Positions 41,373 to 50,299 of a DNA stretch of 64,000 nt are shown here, piece after piece; positions within the stretch are counted from its first letter, which is position 1; the number at the start of each line of letters is the position of its first letter. The position numbers and the translations under genes are program-made. The DNA is taken from contig CAJXGN010000006.1 of NCBI GenBank assembly GCA_913053875.1, positions 170,482 to 234,481 on the forward strand, given 5' to 3'. A model generated the notes under the pieces. The model saw nothing but the letters and a program-made list of their open reading frames with translations. It ran no database searches and was not told the origin of the DNA. Source of the stretch: an uncultured Agromyces sp. GTDB taxonomy: Bacteria; Actinomycetota; Actinomycetes; Actinomycetales; Microbacteriaceae.

Positions 41373-42626
41373 ATGCCGATCAACCCCCCGCGGACCCCGG
41401 GCGAGCGCGCGTTCATCGGGCGGGTGGCCGGCGCCGCGACGAGCAGGGCGATCCGCGTCGGCCTCGCGTCGATCACGATCCTGCTGCTCGCGATCGCCGC
41501 GATCCGTGCCCTCGCGGACGGCACCGCCGCGTTCGGCGTCATCACGGCCTCGCTGCTGTTCCTGGGATGCGCCGCGGCGGGGCCCCTGTTCGGCGACGGG
41601 CTGAAGGAGTCGAGCGTCGCCGCGCGCTGGCTCGGCGTGCTCGTCGTCGCATGGGTGGTGTGCGTCGTCGTCTCGCCGGAGTTCGTCTGGATGGCGTTCC
41701 CGCTCTGGCTGCTCGCGGGGTTCATCCTGTGGCTCCCGGGCGCGCTCGTGCTGAGCGCGGTGATCCTGGCGATCGTGATCGTCGCGCCGGTGCTCCACGG
41801 GGGCGAGACCTCGTACGCCGAGGTGATCGGCCCGCTCGTCGGCGGCGCGTTCGCGATGGGCATCTCGCGCGGGTACCTGGAGCTGCTGCGCGATGCGCGC
41901 GACCGTCGCCGCCTCATCGAGTCGCTCGCCGCGGCGCAGCGGGAGACCGCCGAGCTGCAGGACGAGCTCGCACGCGCACAGCGCGACAGCGGCGCGGGGA
42001 TGGAGCGCACGCGGCTGTCCCGGGACATCCACGACACGGTCGCGCAGAGTCTCACCTCGATCGCGATGCTCGCCCGCACGGCACAGGCGGGCGGCTCGCA
42101 GCACGAGGCGCAGCTCGCGCAGATCGAGCTGCTCGCGCGCGAGGGGCTCGCCGACACGCGCCGCATCGTCCACGCGCTCGCGCCGGGCGAGCTCGACGGC
42201 TCCGGACTGGGCGACGCGCTGCGACGCCTGCTCGGGAGGGTGGAGGCCGAAGCGGGCATCCGCACCGATCTCCGCGTCGATGCCGACCTGCCCGCCCTGT
42301 CGACCGCGGCCGAGATCGCCCTGTTGCGGACGGTGCAGTCAGCTTTGGCGAACGTACGCACCCACTCGAGTGCGAAGCGCGTGGTCGTGAGCCTGTCGGA
42401 TGCGGGGAGCGACGTGCGCCTCGATGTCGTGGACGACGGGGTCGGGTTCGACGCGAAGCGCTGGAAGACCCGTGGCACGACCGGCGCGGGCGGGGGATAC
42501 GGGCTCGTCGCGATGCGCGCACGCATGCGCGAGCTGGGCGGCGACCTCGAGGTCGAGAGCGCGCCGGGGGACGGCACGGCACTGTCGGCCTCGCTGCCGC
42601 GGGTCGCGACCGGGGCGCACGAGTGA
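41373..42626 (+). CDS. Two-component sensor histidine kinase, HisKA_3 type
   Basis: A 417-residue NarL-type sensor kinase. Six hydrophobic segments span about residues 29-167 with almost no extracellular domain, so it probably senses a membrane or intracellular signal. A coiled coil (168-210) leads to the HisKA_3 box with phosphorylated His220 (SRDIHDTVAQSL) and a HATPase domain (VVDDGVGFD, GGGYGLVAMRARMRELGG). Coded upstream of its response regulator with a 4-bp overlap. An alternative start at 41334 adds 13 residues. Confidence 0.9.
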   Translation: MPINPPRTPGERAFIGRVAGAATSRAIRVGLASITILLLAIAAIRALADGTAAFGVITASLLFLGCAAAGPLFGDGLKESSVAARWLGVLVVAWVVCVVVSPEFVWMAFPLWLLAGFILWLPGALVLSAVILAIVIVAPVLHGGETSYAEVIGPLVGGAFAMGISRGYLELLRDARDRRRLIESLAAAQRETAELQDELARAQRDSGAGMERTRLSRDIHDTVAQSLTSIAMLARTAQAGGSQHEAQLAQIELLAREGLADTRRIVHALAPGELDGSGLGDALRRLLGRVEAEAGIRTDLRVDADLPALSTAAEIALLRTVQSALANVRTHSSAKRVVVSLSDAGSDVRLDVVDDGVGFDAKRWKTRGTTGAGGGYGLVAMRARMRELGGDLEVESAPGDGTALSASLPRVATGAHE

Positions 42627-43246
42627 GCGCGGTGCGGGTGCTGCTCGTCGACGACCATCCGGTCGTGCGGGCCGGCCTGCGCACCGTGCTCTCGACCACA
42701 GGCGGCATCGACGTGGTGGGCGTGGCGGCCACGGGGGAGGAGGCGGTCGTGCTGACCCGCCTGCGGCGCCCCGACGTCGTGCTCTGCGACCTGCGCCTGG
42801 GGGAGGGGATGGACGGCATCGGCACCACCGCTGCACTGCGCGCGGCGGACCCGGCGGTCGTCGTGGTGATCCTGACGACCTTCGACCGCGACGCCGAGGT
42901 GTTGGGAGCGATCGAGGCAGGGGCATCCGGCTACCTGCTCAAGGACGCGTCGCCCGAGCAGATCGTCTCCGGCGTGCGCCGCGCCGCGGCCGGCGGCACC
43001 GTGCTCTCGCCGTCGCTGAGCGCTCGGGTGGCCTCGGCGAAGCGGGCTCCGCGTGTCACCCTCACGCAGCGCGAGCTCGACGTGCTGCGCGCGCTCGACA
43101 CCGGCGCGTCGAACCGCGAGATCGCGAAGCGCCTGTTCGTGAGCGAGGCGACGGTGAAGACGCACCTCGTGCACGTCTACGAGAAGCTCGGCGTCGACTC
43201 GCGCACACGCGCGAGCGCGGTGGCGCGGGAGACCGGGCTCATCTGA
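42623..43246 (+). CDS. NarL/FixJ-family response regulator
   Basis: A 207-residue regulator. The receiver domain has the acidic pair (LLVDDHPVV), phosphoacceptor Asp56 (VLCDLRL), TTF and the conserved Lys in YLLKDASP. The C-terminal LuxR-type DNA-binding domain is QRELDVLRALDTGASNREIA followed by VKTHLVHVYEKLGV. GTG start overlaps the kinase stop (GTGA). Its 3' end overlaps the convergent AraC-type gene by 8 bp. Target genes are not evident. Confidence 0.93.
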   Translation: MSAVRVLLVDDHPVVRAGLRTVLSTTGGIDVVGVAATGEEAVVLTRLRRPDVVLCDLRLGEGMDGIGTTAALRAADPAVVVVILTTFDRDAEVLGAIEAGASGYLLKDASPEQIVSGVRRAAAGGTVLSPSLSARVASAKRAPRVTLTQRELDVLRALDTGASNREIAKRLFVSEATVKTHLVHVYEKLGVDSRTRASAVARETGLI

Positions 43247-44123
43247 CCCCGGGCGTCCCCTCGGGTTCGATCGGCAGCCAGAGTTCGCAGGTCGCCGTCG
43301 AGAAGTCGTCGGCGCGCTCGAGGACGGCCACGATGGACGGCCCCGGGCGCAGAAGCCACGGATTCGCGGGGAACCAGTCGGTCGCGGTCGCCGCCCACGT
43401 CGCCTGCAGCGCCGACGGGTAGGGGCCCTCGGTGCGGAACACCGCCCACGTGCCCGCCGGTACGTCGATCGCGTCGAGATCGTCGGGCGTCGAGGCATCC
43501 GCTTCGACCGCCACGCCGTGCAGGTAGGTGAGCTCGCTGCCCTCGGTCGCGTCGGGATCGACGTCCGCGCTCACCTGCAGCAGTCCGACGGGCTCGGTGG
43601 CGCTCATCGCCTTCAGTCGCTCGTGCTCGGAGACGGGGAGCGACGCGATGTGCGCCAGGATGTGCGGATTCGCGCCGTGGTGGATGAGCGGCACGCGAGC
43701 TGCGTGTCCCATGAGCCGGAACGCGGGTCGATCGGTGATGCGGGTGTCCATTGGGGTGTTCCCTTCGACGGTCAGGCGGAACCTGAGATGCGGTTGCGTG
43801 CGAAGGGGGCCTCCGTGTCGACGTACGTCACCCGGCGCGACGCCGTGCACCGCACGGAACGCACGGCCGAACGCCTCGGTGGAGCCGTAGCCGTAGCGCA
43901 CCGCGATGTCGAGCAGTCGCTCGTCCCCGCGCAGATCGGCCGCGGCGAGCGTCATCCGACGTCGCCGGACGTACTCCGATAGGGGCATGCCAGCGATCGA
44001 CGAGAACATACGCCGCAGGTGGTACTCGGTGGTACCCAGCTCGCGGGCGAGCGCGGAGAGGTCGATCTCGTCGCCGAGATTCGCCTCGACGAGTTCGACG
44101 ACCCGGTTGAGATGCTCGATCAC
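43239..44123 (-). CDS. AraC-family transcriptional regulator with GyrI-like effector domain
   Basis: A 294-residue regulator. Residues 1-105 hold two helix-turn-helix motifs of AraC type (SALARELGTTEYHLRRMFSS, then LDIAVRYGYGSTEAFGRAFR). Residues 125-294 form a GyrI-like small-molecule-binding domain as in SAV2435/Rob-type regulators (AVFRTEGPYPSALQATW, CELWLPIEPEG). Such proteins respond to amphipathic drugs or metabolites. Ligand and targets are unknown. Confidence 0.88.
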   Translation of the reverse strand: MIEHLNRVVELVEANLGDEIDLSALARELGTTEYHLRRMFSSIAGMPLSEYVRRRRMTLAAADLRGDERLLDIAVRYGYGSTEAFGRAFRAVHGVAPGDVRRHGGPLRTQPHLRFRLTVEGNTPMDTRITDRPAFRLMGHAARVPLIHHGANPHILAHIASLPVSEHERLKAMSATEPVGLLQVSADVDPDATEGSELTYLHGVAVEADASTPDDLDAIDVPAGTWAVFRTEGPYPSALQATWAATATDWFPANPWLLRPGPSIVAVLERADDFSTATCELWLPIEPEGTPGVR

Positions 44124-44312
44124 GGTGCCTCCTTCGATGCCGAGCCTCGCCGCTCGCCACGTCGTGCACCCGATGATCCCGGACCGGTTCTATCGTGCGC
44201 CACCCAGTGCCTCGCGGCATCCGATCTCGCTCGCCTACCTGATCGCCGGGAGCGAGCGGATGCCCCGGAGCCGGCCGCGCTCGTCGCGTGACCGCACCTC
44301 GGTGCGGGCGAA

Positions 44313-44816
44313 TCAGCCCCCAGGCGGGGCGAAGGGGAACGAGTACCGCGCCGCGTTGCAGAGCGCGCCGCCGCTGCTGAGCTGCTGGACCGTGACGAAG
44401 ACGTCCCCGCCGTCGAGTTCGCCACTGGGGCGGGTGAGGGTCAAGTCGACTCGGCCCGCGTTCAGGCTGAGCGCGGTGACCGGGAAGTCTTGGGGAAGCG
44501 TCGAGTTCCCGTCGATGCCGTCGAAGCCCTCGCCCTCGATCGCGGTGATCCGAATGACCATGCCCGCAGCGATCGCCGCAGGCCCTGCCGAATCGTAGAT
44601 GAAGCTGATGGGAAGCGAATCGGAGCCGGAGTCCCCGTACGAGGTGGCATAGAACAGCACGCAGACCGGCGGCTCGCTCGCGGCGGCAACAGGCACGGTT
44701 GCAGCGAGGGCGATCGTCGGCAGGGCCCATGCCGCGCCGGTGACCATGCCGCGCCGGGTGAGGGGCTGCGCGGCGTCGAGCGCGTTCGTGCTTCGGTCGT
44801 CGGGGGTCGGCGACAT
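44313..44816 (-). CDS. Tat-exported protein of unknown function
   Basis: A 167-residue secreted protein. The N-terminus has a twin-arginine signal (LTRRGMVTGAAWALPTIALAATVPVAAA). The mature part is a small beta-rich domain with two cysteines (PVCVLFYAT and ALCNAARYSF) that could form one disulfide. The family is not recognised. The tatA and tatC genes are in the same window. The gene stands alone, with about 190 bp on each side. Confidence 0.7.
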   Translation of the reverse strand: MSPTPDDRSTNALDAAQPLTRRGMVTGAAWALPTIALAATVPVAAASEPPVCVLFYATSYGDSGSDSLPISFIYDSAGPAAIAAGMVIRITAIEGEGFDGIDGNSTLPQDFPVTALSLNAGRVDLTLTRPSGELDGGDVFVTVQQLSSGGALCNAARYSFPFAPPGG

Positions 44817-45000
44817 CGTTCTCCTTCGGGCGGCGCTGATTGGTGAAGCGGGAGCCGCCCGAACTCACGTGAGCGCGACGACGCGATCATGCTAGCAACA
44901 GCCGGCCGTCCTGGGGAGTCTCGGCGCGGCGGGGGAGCGTGCGCGGTACGGTCGGGGAAGCACCGCGTCCGAACCTCGTCGTACGCCCGGAGGTGTCCCG

Positions 45001-47019
45001 TTGGCAACGTCGCTTCCCATTCGAGTGCGGGGCGCGTGCCCGCACGACTGCCCCGACACCTGCGCCTGGCAGGTCACCGTCGAGGAAGGGCGAGCCACCT
45101 GGGTCATCGGCGATGCGGAGCATCCGATCACTCGCGGCACCCTCTGCGCGAAGGTCAACCACTTCCTCGATCGGGTCTACTCTGACGAGCGGGTGCTGCA
45201 CCCGCTCCGGAGGTCGGGGCCGAAGGGGTCCGGCCGGTTCGAGCGGGTCTCATGGGACGCGGCGCTCACGGAGATCGCGGCCGGTCTCGCCGACCGCATC
45301 GAGCGGCACGGCGGCGAGACCGTCCTGCCGTTCAGCTACATGGGCACGCAGGGGCTCATCCAGGGCTCCGACGCGGGGTCGCGGTTCTTCGGCCGAATCG
45401 GCGCCACCCGGCTCATCCGGGCCGTCTGCGGTTCGACCGGGTCGGCGGGCGTCCAGCAGGCGATCGGCACGAACACCGGGCTGGTGCCCGAGGAGATTCG
45501 GCACTCGCGCTTCATCGTGCTCTGGGGCACCAACACGATCGTCACGAACGTGCATCTGTGGCCGCTGATCCGGGAGGCGCAGGCTCAGGGAGCGCACGTC
45601 GTTGTGATCGATCCTGCGTCGACGCGCACCGCACGCTCCGCCGACTGGCACGTCCAACCCATTCCCGGCACCGACACCGCGCTGGCGATGGGGCTCATGC
45701 ACGTGATCGTGCGCGACGGCCTGCAGGACGACGACTACCTGGAACGTCATGCGACCGGGTTCGCCGACTTCGCGGCTCGACTGGGCGAGTACACCCCGGA
45801 GCGCACGTCGGAGATCTGCGGGGTGCCCGCGGAGGAGATCGAGCGGCTGGCGCACGCTTACGCCTCAACGCCTTCCTCGTGCATCCGTCTGCTCGTCGGC
45901 ATGGAGCATCGCGGAGTGGGCGCCGAGACGTTCCGGACGATCGCGTACCTGCCGGTCGTGACCGGAGCGTGGCGGCACCGTGGCGGCGGGCTGCTCTTCA
46001 TGACGGTGGGCATGCACTGGAGCGCGCTGAACGGCGGCCCGCTCGAGCGGACGGACCTCGTACGGCCGGGTACGCGCTCGGTGAACATGGTGCAGCTCGG
46101 CAGGGCACTCACCGACCCCGAGATGGCGCCGCCGGTGACCGCGCTGATCGTGCACGGGTCGAACCCGGTCGTGACGATGCCCAACCAGTCGCTCACGATC
46201 GAGGGAGTGCGGCGCGACGACCTGCTGAGCGTCGTGCACGAGCAGTTCCTCACCGACACCGCGTTGCACGCCGACTATGTGCTGCCGGCGACGACGCAGG
46301 TGGAGCATCTCGACGTGATGTGGTCGTGGGGGCACGACTACCTGACCCTGAACCGGCCCGCCGTGGCGCCCGTCGGCGAGGCCGTGTCGACATCGGAGTT
46401 CTTCCGCCGGCTCTCGTCGGCGATGGGACTCACGGACGACTACCTCCACTTGAGTGACGAGGCCATGCTCGACATCGCCCTGGACAGTGACGAGCTGCGG
46501 GGCATGGGCATCACGCGGGAACGACTCGAGGGGGAGGGGTGGGCGCGTCTCAGCGACGATCGCGGCCCGACACCTTTCGCCGACGGCGGGTTCCCGACCG
46601 ACGACGGCCGTTGCGCGTTCGTGGCACCGACCCGACCGGTGGCTTCGAGCCGCACAGCGGAGTACCCGCTGCACCTGATCTCCGCGAAGGACTCGGTGCA
46701 CCACCTGAACTCGAGCTATGCGCACGTGCCGTGGCACGTGAAGGCCGCGGGGGAGCTGCGTGTGGCGATCCATCCCGTTGACGCCGCCACGCGCGGCATC
46801 TCCGACGGCGATCGCGTCGAGGTGGTCAACCAGCGCGCCTCCGTCGCGGCGATCGCGCACCTCGGCGACGTGCGCCCGGGCGTGGTCGCGCTCCCGTCCG
46901 GGTGGGCGCGGGGGAGTGGGGGAGCATCCGCCAACGCCCTCACCCCCGACGGCCTGAGCGACGCGGGCGGCGGCGGCGACTTCCATGATGCGTTCGTGAA
47001 CGTCAAACCGTCTATTTGA
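45001..47019 (+). CDS. Molybdopterin-dependent oxidoreductase, DMSO reductase family
   Basis: A 672-residue molybdopterin/[4Fe-4S] enzyme. The N-terminal cluster motif is CPHDCPDTCAW with the fourth Cys in GTLCAKV. Pterin-binding segments follow (FIVLWGTNTIVTNVH, VVVIDPASTRTARSADWHV, IVHGSNPVVTMPNQ), and the C-terminal molybdopterin dinucleotide domain ends near NSSYAHVPWHVK and NALTPDG. No Tat signal is seen, so it is probably cytoplasmic. The start is TTG 45001, fixed by GGAGG 7 bp upstream. No partner subunit is coded nearby and the substrate is unknown. Confidence 0.88.
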   Translation: MATSLPIRVRGACPHDCPDTCAWQVTVEEGRATWVIGDAEHPITRGTLCAKVNHFLDRVYSDERVLHPLRRSGPKGSGRFERVSWDAALTEIAAGLADRIERHGGETVLPFSYMGTQGLIQGSDAGSRFFGRIGATRLIRAVCGSTGSAGVQQAIGTNTGLVPEEIRHSRFIVLWGTNTIVTNVHLWPLIREAQAQGAHVVVIDPASTRTARSADWHVQPIPGTDTALAMGLMHVIVRDGLQDDDYLERHATGFADFAARLGEYTPERTSEICGVPAEEIERLAHAYASTPSSCIRLLVGMEHRGVGAETFRTIAYLPVVTGAWRHRGGGLLFMTVGMHWSALNGGPLERTDLVRPGTRSVNMVQLGRALTDPEMAPPVTALIVHGSNPVVTMPNQSLTIEGVRRDDLLSVVHEQFLTDTALHADYVLPATTQVEHLDVMWSWGHDYLTLNRPAVAPVGEAVSTSEFFRRLSSAMGLTDDYLHLSDEAMLDIALDSDELRGMGITRERLEGEGWARLSDDRGPTPFADGGFPTDDGRCAFVAPTRPVASSRTAEYPLHLISAKDSVHHLNSSYAHVPWHVKAAGELRVAIHPVDAATRGISDGDRVEVVNQRASVAAIAHLGDVRPGVVALPSGWARGSGGASANALTPDGLSDAGGGGDFHDAFVNVKPSI

Positions 47020-47428
47020 GGGCCATTCGATAGATCTCGTGTGCTGACTCCACAACGAAGTTCCAGCTACGGCTCGGCGACGGATGGTGCCAGCGCCAGC
47101 GTATCGTCCACTCAGTCCCTGTACCTCCGATGAGCTTGGTCGCCTTCCCGATTCCTCGAAGCGCCTCCGGTGGGAGAATTCGGATCCCGCTCATGTGTTC
47201 CTCCGCCCCCGTTCGTGGCGGATCGCCCGCGGCGCCAAGACCCAGCTGCGCTGCCCTGTTCAGGTACCGATCTAGATCCACCTGGTAGTGGCGGTCGAAC
47301 TGCCGGGTGACGCCGGACGGGACTGCCTCGGCGACGACCTCGACGCCGTCGGGGAGAAGTCGAAGCGTGACGACCGCCTCGATACTTGAGGCGGTCGTCA
47401 CGCGGATGCTCGTCGAGTTCTCCGTCAA
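47012..47428 (-). CDS. Hypothetical protein, less GC-rich patch
   Basis: A 138-residue protein of no recognised family, without signal peptide or membrane helix. It contains an acidic, beta-rich N-terminal half and an Arg/Trp-rich C-terminal part (GTEWTIRWRWHHPSPSRSW). It starts at TTG 47428, 4 bp after a short upstream frame, with GTGAGC upstream but no strong RBS. Its end overlaps the molybdopterin gene by 8 bp. Base composition is visibly less GC-rich than its neighbours, which suggests recent transfer. Confidence 0.55.
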   Translation of the reverse strand: MTENSTSIRVTTASSIEAVVTLRLLPDGVEVVAEAVPSGVTRQFDRHYQVDLDRYLNRAAQLGLGAAGDPPRTGAEEHMSGIRILPPEALRGIGKATKLIGGTGTEWTIRWRWHHPSPSRSWNFVVESAHEIYRMALK

Positions 47429-47432
47429 TTGC

Positions 47433-47615
47433 TCACGGCGCAGATGACTGAATCGTCTCGAGGTGCGTCGTTCCGGCCTTGTATACAGCAGCGCGGCTGG
47501 TTACGTAGGACCACGTACTCATCGTGCCATTCGCAGAGGGCAGTGTGAACGAGTTGCCCGCTCGACCTTCGCGTTCGACACCATCTGCTGCAATCGCGGC
47601 TCCTTCAACTGACAT
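47433..47615 (-). CDS. Short open frame ahead of the hypothetical gene
   Basis: A 60-residue frame beginning MSVEGAAIAADGVEREG and ending TTHLETIQSSAP. A GATAAT -10 box lies 7 nt before the ATG, as at other leaderless genes, and the stop is 4 bp before the TTG of the next gene, so the two may form one transcription unit. No family is recognised. It may be a real small protein or a leader peptide. Confidence 0.35.
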   Translation of the reverse strand: MSVEGAAIAADGVEREGRAGNSFTLPSANGTMSTWSYVTSRAAVYKAGTTHLETIQSSAP

Positions 47616-47622
47616 AATGTGC

Positions 47623-47628
47623 ATTATC
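47623..47628 (-). promoter_or_regulatory. -10 box GATAAT before the short frame
   Basis: On the minus strand GATAAT is followed by GCACATT and ATG 47615. The surrounding DNA is unusually AT-rich for this replicon. Confidence 0.45.
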
Positions 47629-47690
47629 AGACACACGCTGAGTCCCGTGGTTCCCTGCGCAGCTGCCGCCGCCTGCGGCAGAATGGCGCC

Positions 47691-48527
47691 ATGCGCTCCA
47701 AGGTCGCGTACGTCCTCGGAGGCGGTGGCGTGCTCGGCGCCGGCCAGGTCGGGATGCTCAAGGCGCTCCTGGAGCGCGACATCCGGCCGAGCCTCATCGT
47801 CGGCACGTCGATCGGCGCGGTCAACGGCGCGATCATCGCGGCCGACGTCGACGCTAGCCTCGAGCGGCTCGAACACGCCTGGTCGTCGAAGGATGCCCGT
47901 GGACTGACGAGCGGCACGGGCATCCGCCTCGGCAGATCGCACGTGATGACGATGGCACCCGTGCGCCGGCTGCTCGAGGGCGGCCTGGGCGGCGCCACCA
48001 GCTTCCGCGACCTCGACGTCGAGTTCCGGTGCTGCGCCGCGAGCATCGAGCGTGCGGCCGAGCACTGGTTCTCGAGCGGCCCGCTGGTGCCTGCGGTGCT
48101 CGCGTCGGCGTCACTTCCTGGAGTATTCCGTCCGGTACGCATCGGCGACGAGCACTTCGTCGACGGCGGGCTCGTCAACTCGATCCCGGTCGGCGAGGCG
48201 GTGAGTCACGGTGCGACCGACATCATGGTGCTGCAGGTGGGACGCATCGAGCATCCACTGAGCGCACCGCAGTCGCATCTCGGCACCGCACGCATCGCCT
48301 TCGAGATCTCGCGCCGGCACCGGTTCGCGCGCGACTCGGCGACGCTCCCCGAGGGAACGCGCATGCACGTGCTGCCGACCGGCACCACGTCGTCGCGCGA
48401 CAACCGCGTGGTGAAGCACCTCTCCATCGCAGCGCTGCGGCGGCGCATCGACATCGGCTACGAGGCATCCGTCGCCTATCTCGACGAGCAGGCGAAGCTC
48501 GGCGCGCTCCCGGGAACGGGCGGCTGA
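47691..48527 (+). CDS. Patatin-like phospholipase family protein
   Basis: A 278-residue Ser-Asp lipid acyl hydrolase. The oxyanion loop GGGGVLGAGQVG, the nucleophile elbow GTSIGAVNG with the catalytic Ser, and the DGG motif in FVDGGLVNSIPVG with the catalytic Asp are all intact. There is no signal peptide. It overlaps the next gene, an acyltransferase, by 1 bp (TGATG), so removal and re-attachment of acyl chains may be coupled. A CAGAAT box lies 6 nt before the ATG. Confidence 0.92.
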   Translation: MRSKVAYVLGGGGVLGAGQVGMLKALLERDIRPSLIVGTSIGAVNGAIIAADVDASLERLEHAWSSKDARGLTSGTGIRLGRSHVMTMAPVRRLLEGGLGGATSFRDLDVEFRCCAASIERAAEHWFSSGPLVPAVLASASLPGVFRPVRIGDEHFVDGGLVNSIPVGEAVSHGATDIMVLQVGRIEHPLSAPQSHLGTARIAFEISRRHRFARDSATLPEGTRMHVLPTGTTSSRDNRVVKHLSIAALRRRIDIGYEASVAYLDEQAKLGALPGTGG

Positions 48528-49561
48528 TGCGACTGCCACCGGTGTGGGTGCGACGGGTCGTGATCGCCCCGCTCGTGGTCGTGCTCGCACTCGGCGTGAC
48601 GGTGACGCTGCCGGTGTGGCTGTTCGTCGCGGTGGTCGCGTCGCTGCTCATGGGGTGGCGGTTCCGGCTGCCCCGCCTGCTCTGGATGATCACCGTCTAC
48701 CTGCTCTGGGAGGCGACCGCTCTGATCGGGCTCCTCGCGCTGTGGGTCGCGTCGGGGTTCGGCAGGCGGATGCACCGGGCGCGCATGCAGCACGTGCACT
48801 ATCGCTTCGTCGCGTGGATGCTCCGGGTGCTGTTCTGGAACGCGCACTGGGTGCTGCGGCTCGAGATCGACGTGCGCGTGCCGCCGGGGTTCCACGACGA
48901 CGCCAAGCCGTGCGTGATCGCGAGCCGGCACGCCGGGCCGGCCGACTCGTTCGTGCTCATCCACTCGGTGCTCAACTGGTTCGACCGCTCCCCCCGCATC
49001 GTGCTGAAGGACACGATGCAGTGGGACCCGGCGGTCGATGTCGTGCTCAACCGCCTGCCGAACCGATTCATCGCACCGCCGCCGTTCACCGGACAGCGAC
49101 GCGAGCGCTCCCACGAGGGCCTGCACGACCGCATCCGCGAACTCGCGAGCGACATGGGCACCGGCGACGCGTTCGTCATCTTCCCCGAGGGCGGCAACTT
49201 CACGCCCGAGCGCCGCGAGCGTGCGATCGAGCGACTGCACGCGGCCGGCCTGCACACGGCAGCCGAACGGGCGGAACGCATGATGCACGTGATGGCGCCA
49301 CGACCCGGCGGCCTCTTCGCCGCCCTCGACGGCTCCCCGGACGCCGACGTGTACTTCGTGGCGCACACCGGACTCGATCGCATCCGCAACGTCGGCGACA
49401 TCTGGCGCGAGCTGCCGACCGACAAGCGCATCGTAATGCGGTTCTGGACGGTGCAGCGCGAGGCGATCCCCACCGACCACGACGATCGCGCCGACTGGCT
49501 CATGGACGAGTGGCAGCAGATCGACGACTGGATCGACCGTCACGCGCCGACGACCGTGTGA
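48527..49561 (+). CDS. PlsC-type 1-acyl-glycerol-3-phosphate acyltransferase
   Basis: A 344-residue membrane acyltransferase. Two or three N-terminal helices (about 9-65) are followed by the HX4D motif in SRHAGPADSF, the FPEGGNFTP block and a C-terminal cytosolic part. It begins inside the stop of the patatin gene. Probably acylates a lysophospholipid or lysophosphatidate; substrate not established. Confidence 0.88.
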   Translation: MRLPPVWVRRVVIAPLVVVLALGVTVTLPVWLFVAVVASLLMGWRFRLPRLLWMITVYLLWEATALIGLLALWVASGFGRRMHRARMQHVHYRFVAWMLRVLFWNAHWVLRLEIDVRVPPGFHDDAKPCVIASRHAGPADSFVLIHSVLNWFDRSPRIVLKDTMQWDPAVDVVLNRLPNRFIAPPPFTGQRRERSHEGLHDRIRELASDMGTGDAFVIFPEGGNFTPERRERAIERLHAAGLHTAAERAERMMHVMAPRPGGLFAALDGSPDADVYFVAHTGLDRIRNVGDIWRELPTDKRIVMRFWTVQREAIPTDHDDRADWLMDEWQQIDDWIDRHAPTTV

Positions 49562-49675
49562 GACGTTCGACGGCCGTGCCTCGACACGGCTCCCCCGGCT
49601 CGTGACTCCGGTCGTCATCTGGGAATAGTCTGTGAGCGAATCGACCCCAGTCGAACCCTGTCGTAGGAGGCGTAC

Positions 49676-50278
49676 ATGTCCACTCCCCAGCCGACCCCGA
49701 TGTTCGCGTCGTTCACGCTCGACGCCGATGCGCTCACCAAGCAGGCCGTCAACGGCGTGCGGGCCGCACTCGGCATCAGCGGCGTCGTCGCGCTGATCCT
49801 CGGCGTCCTGATCACCTTCTGGCCGAAGGGCGCGGCGGTCGGCATCACGGTGATGCTCGCGATCTACCTGCTCATCGCGGGCCTGGTCTACCTGGGGATC
49901 GGCATCTTCTCGCGCGGCCTCACGGGCGGGGCGAGGGCGCTCGACCTCATCCTCGGCGTGCTGTTCCTCGTGGGCGCCGTGCTCGCGTTCGCCAACCTCG
50001 CCGCGACCGCCGAGTTTCTCGCGATCTTCATGGGCGTGCTCATCGGCATCGTATGGATCATCGAGGGCATCGTGGCGCTGGCACAGGCCGGGGACACGTC
50101 CTCCAAGGGCTGGACGATCTTCTTCGGCATCCTGAGCATCGTGGCGGGTATCGTGCTGCTGTTCTCGCCGCTGTGGGGCGCGCTGCTGCTGTTCCTCATC
50201 GCGGGCATCAGCCTGATCATCCTCGGCATCGTGCAGATCGTCCGTGCGTTCACCTTCGGACGCGGCGCCACCGCCTGA
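49676..50278 (+). CDS. HdeD family (DUF308) membrane protein
   Basis: A 200-residue protein with six closely spaced membrane helices beginning near residue 30 and the repeating Gly/Ile/Leu-rich pattern of HdeD/DUF308 (GVVALILGVLITFWPKGA, GILSIVAGIVLLFSP). HdeD was first linked to acid resistance in E. coli; the actinobacterial role is unknown. The RBS GTAGGAGG fixes the ATG. Confidence 0.88.
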   Translation: MSTPQPTPMFASFTLDADALTKQAVNGVRAALGISGVVALILGVLITFWPKGAAVGITVMLAIYLLIAGLVYLGIGIFSRGLTGGARALDLILGVLFLVGAVLAFANLAATAEFLAIFMGVLIGIVWIIEGIVALAQAGDTSSKGWTIFFGILSIVAGIVLLFSPLWGALLLFLIAGISLIILGIVQIVRAFTFGRGATA

Positions 50279-50299
50279 TCGCTCCGCGCGGCTGCGGGC

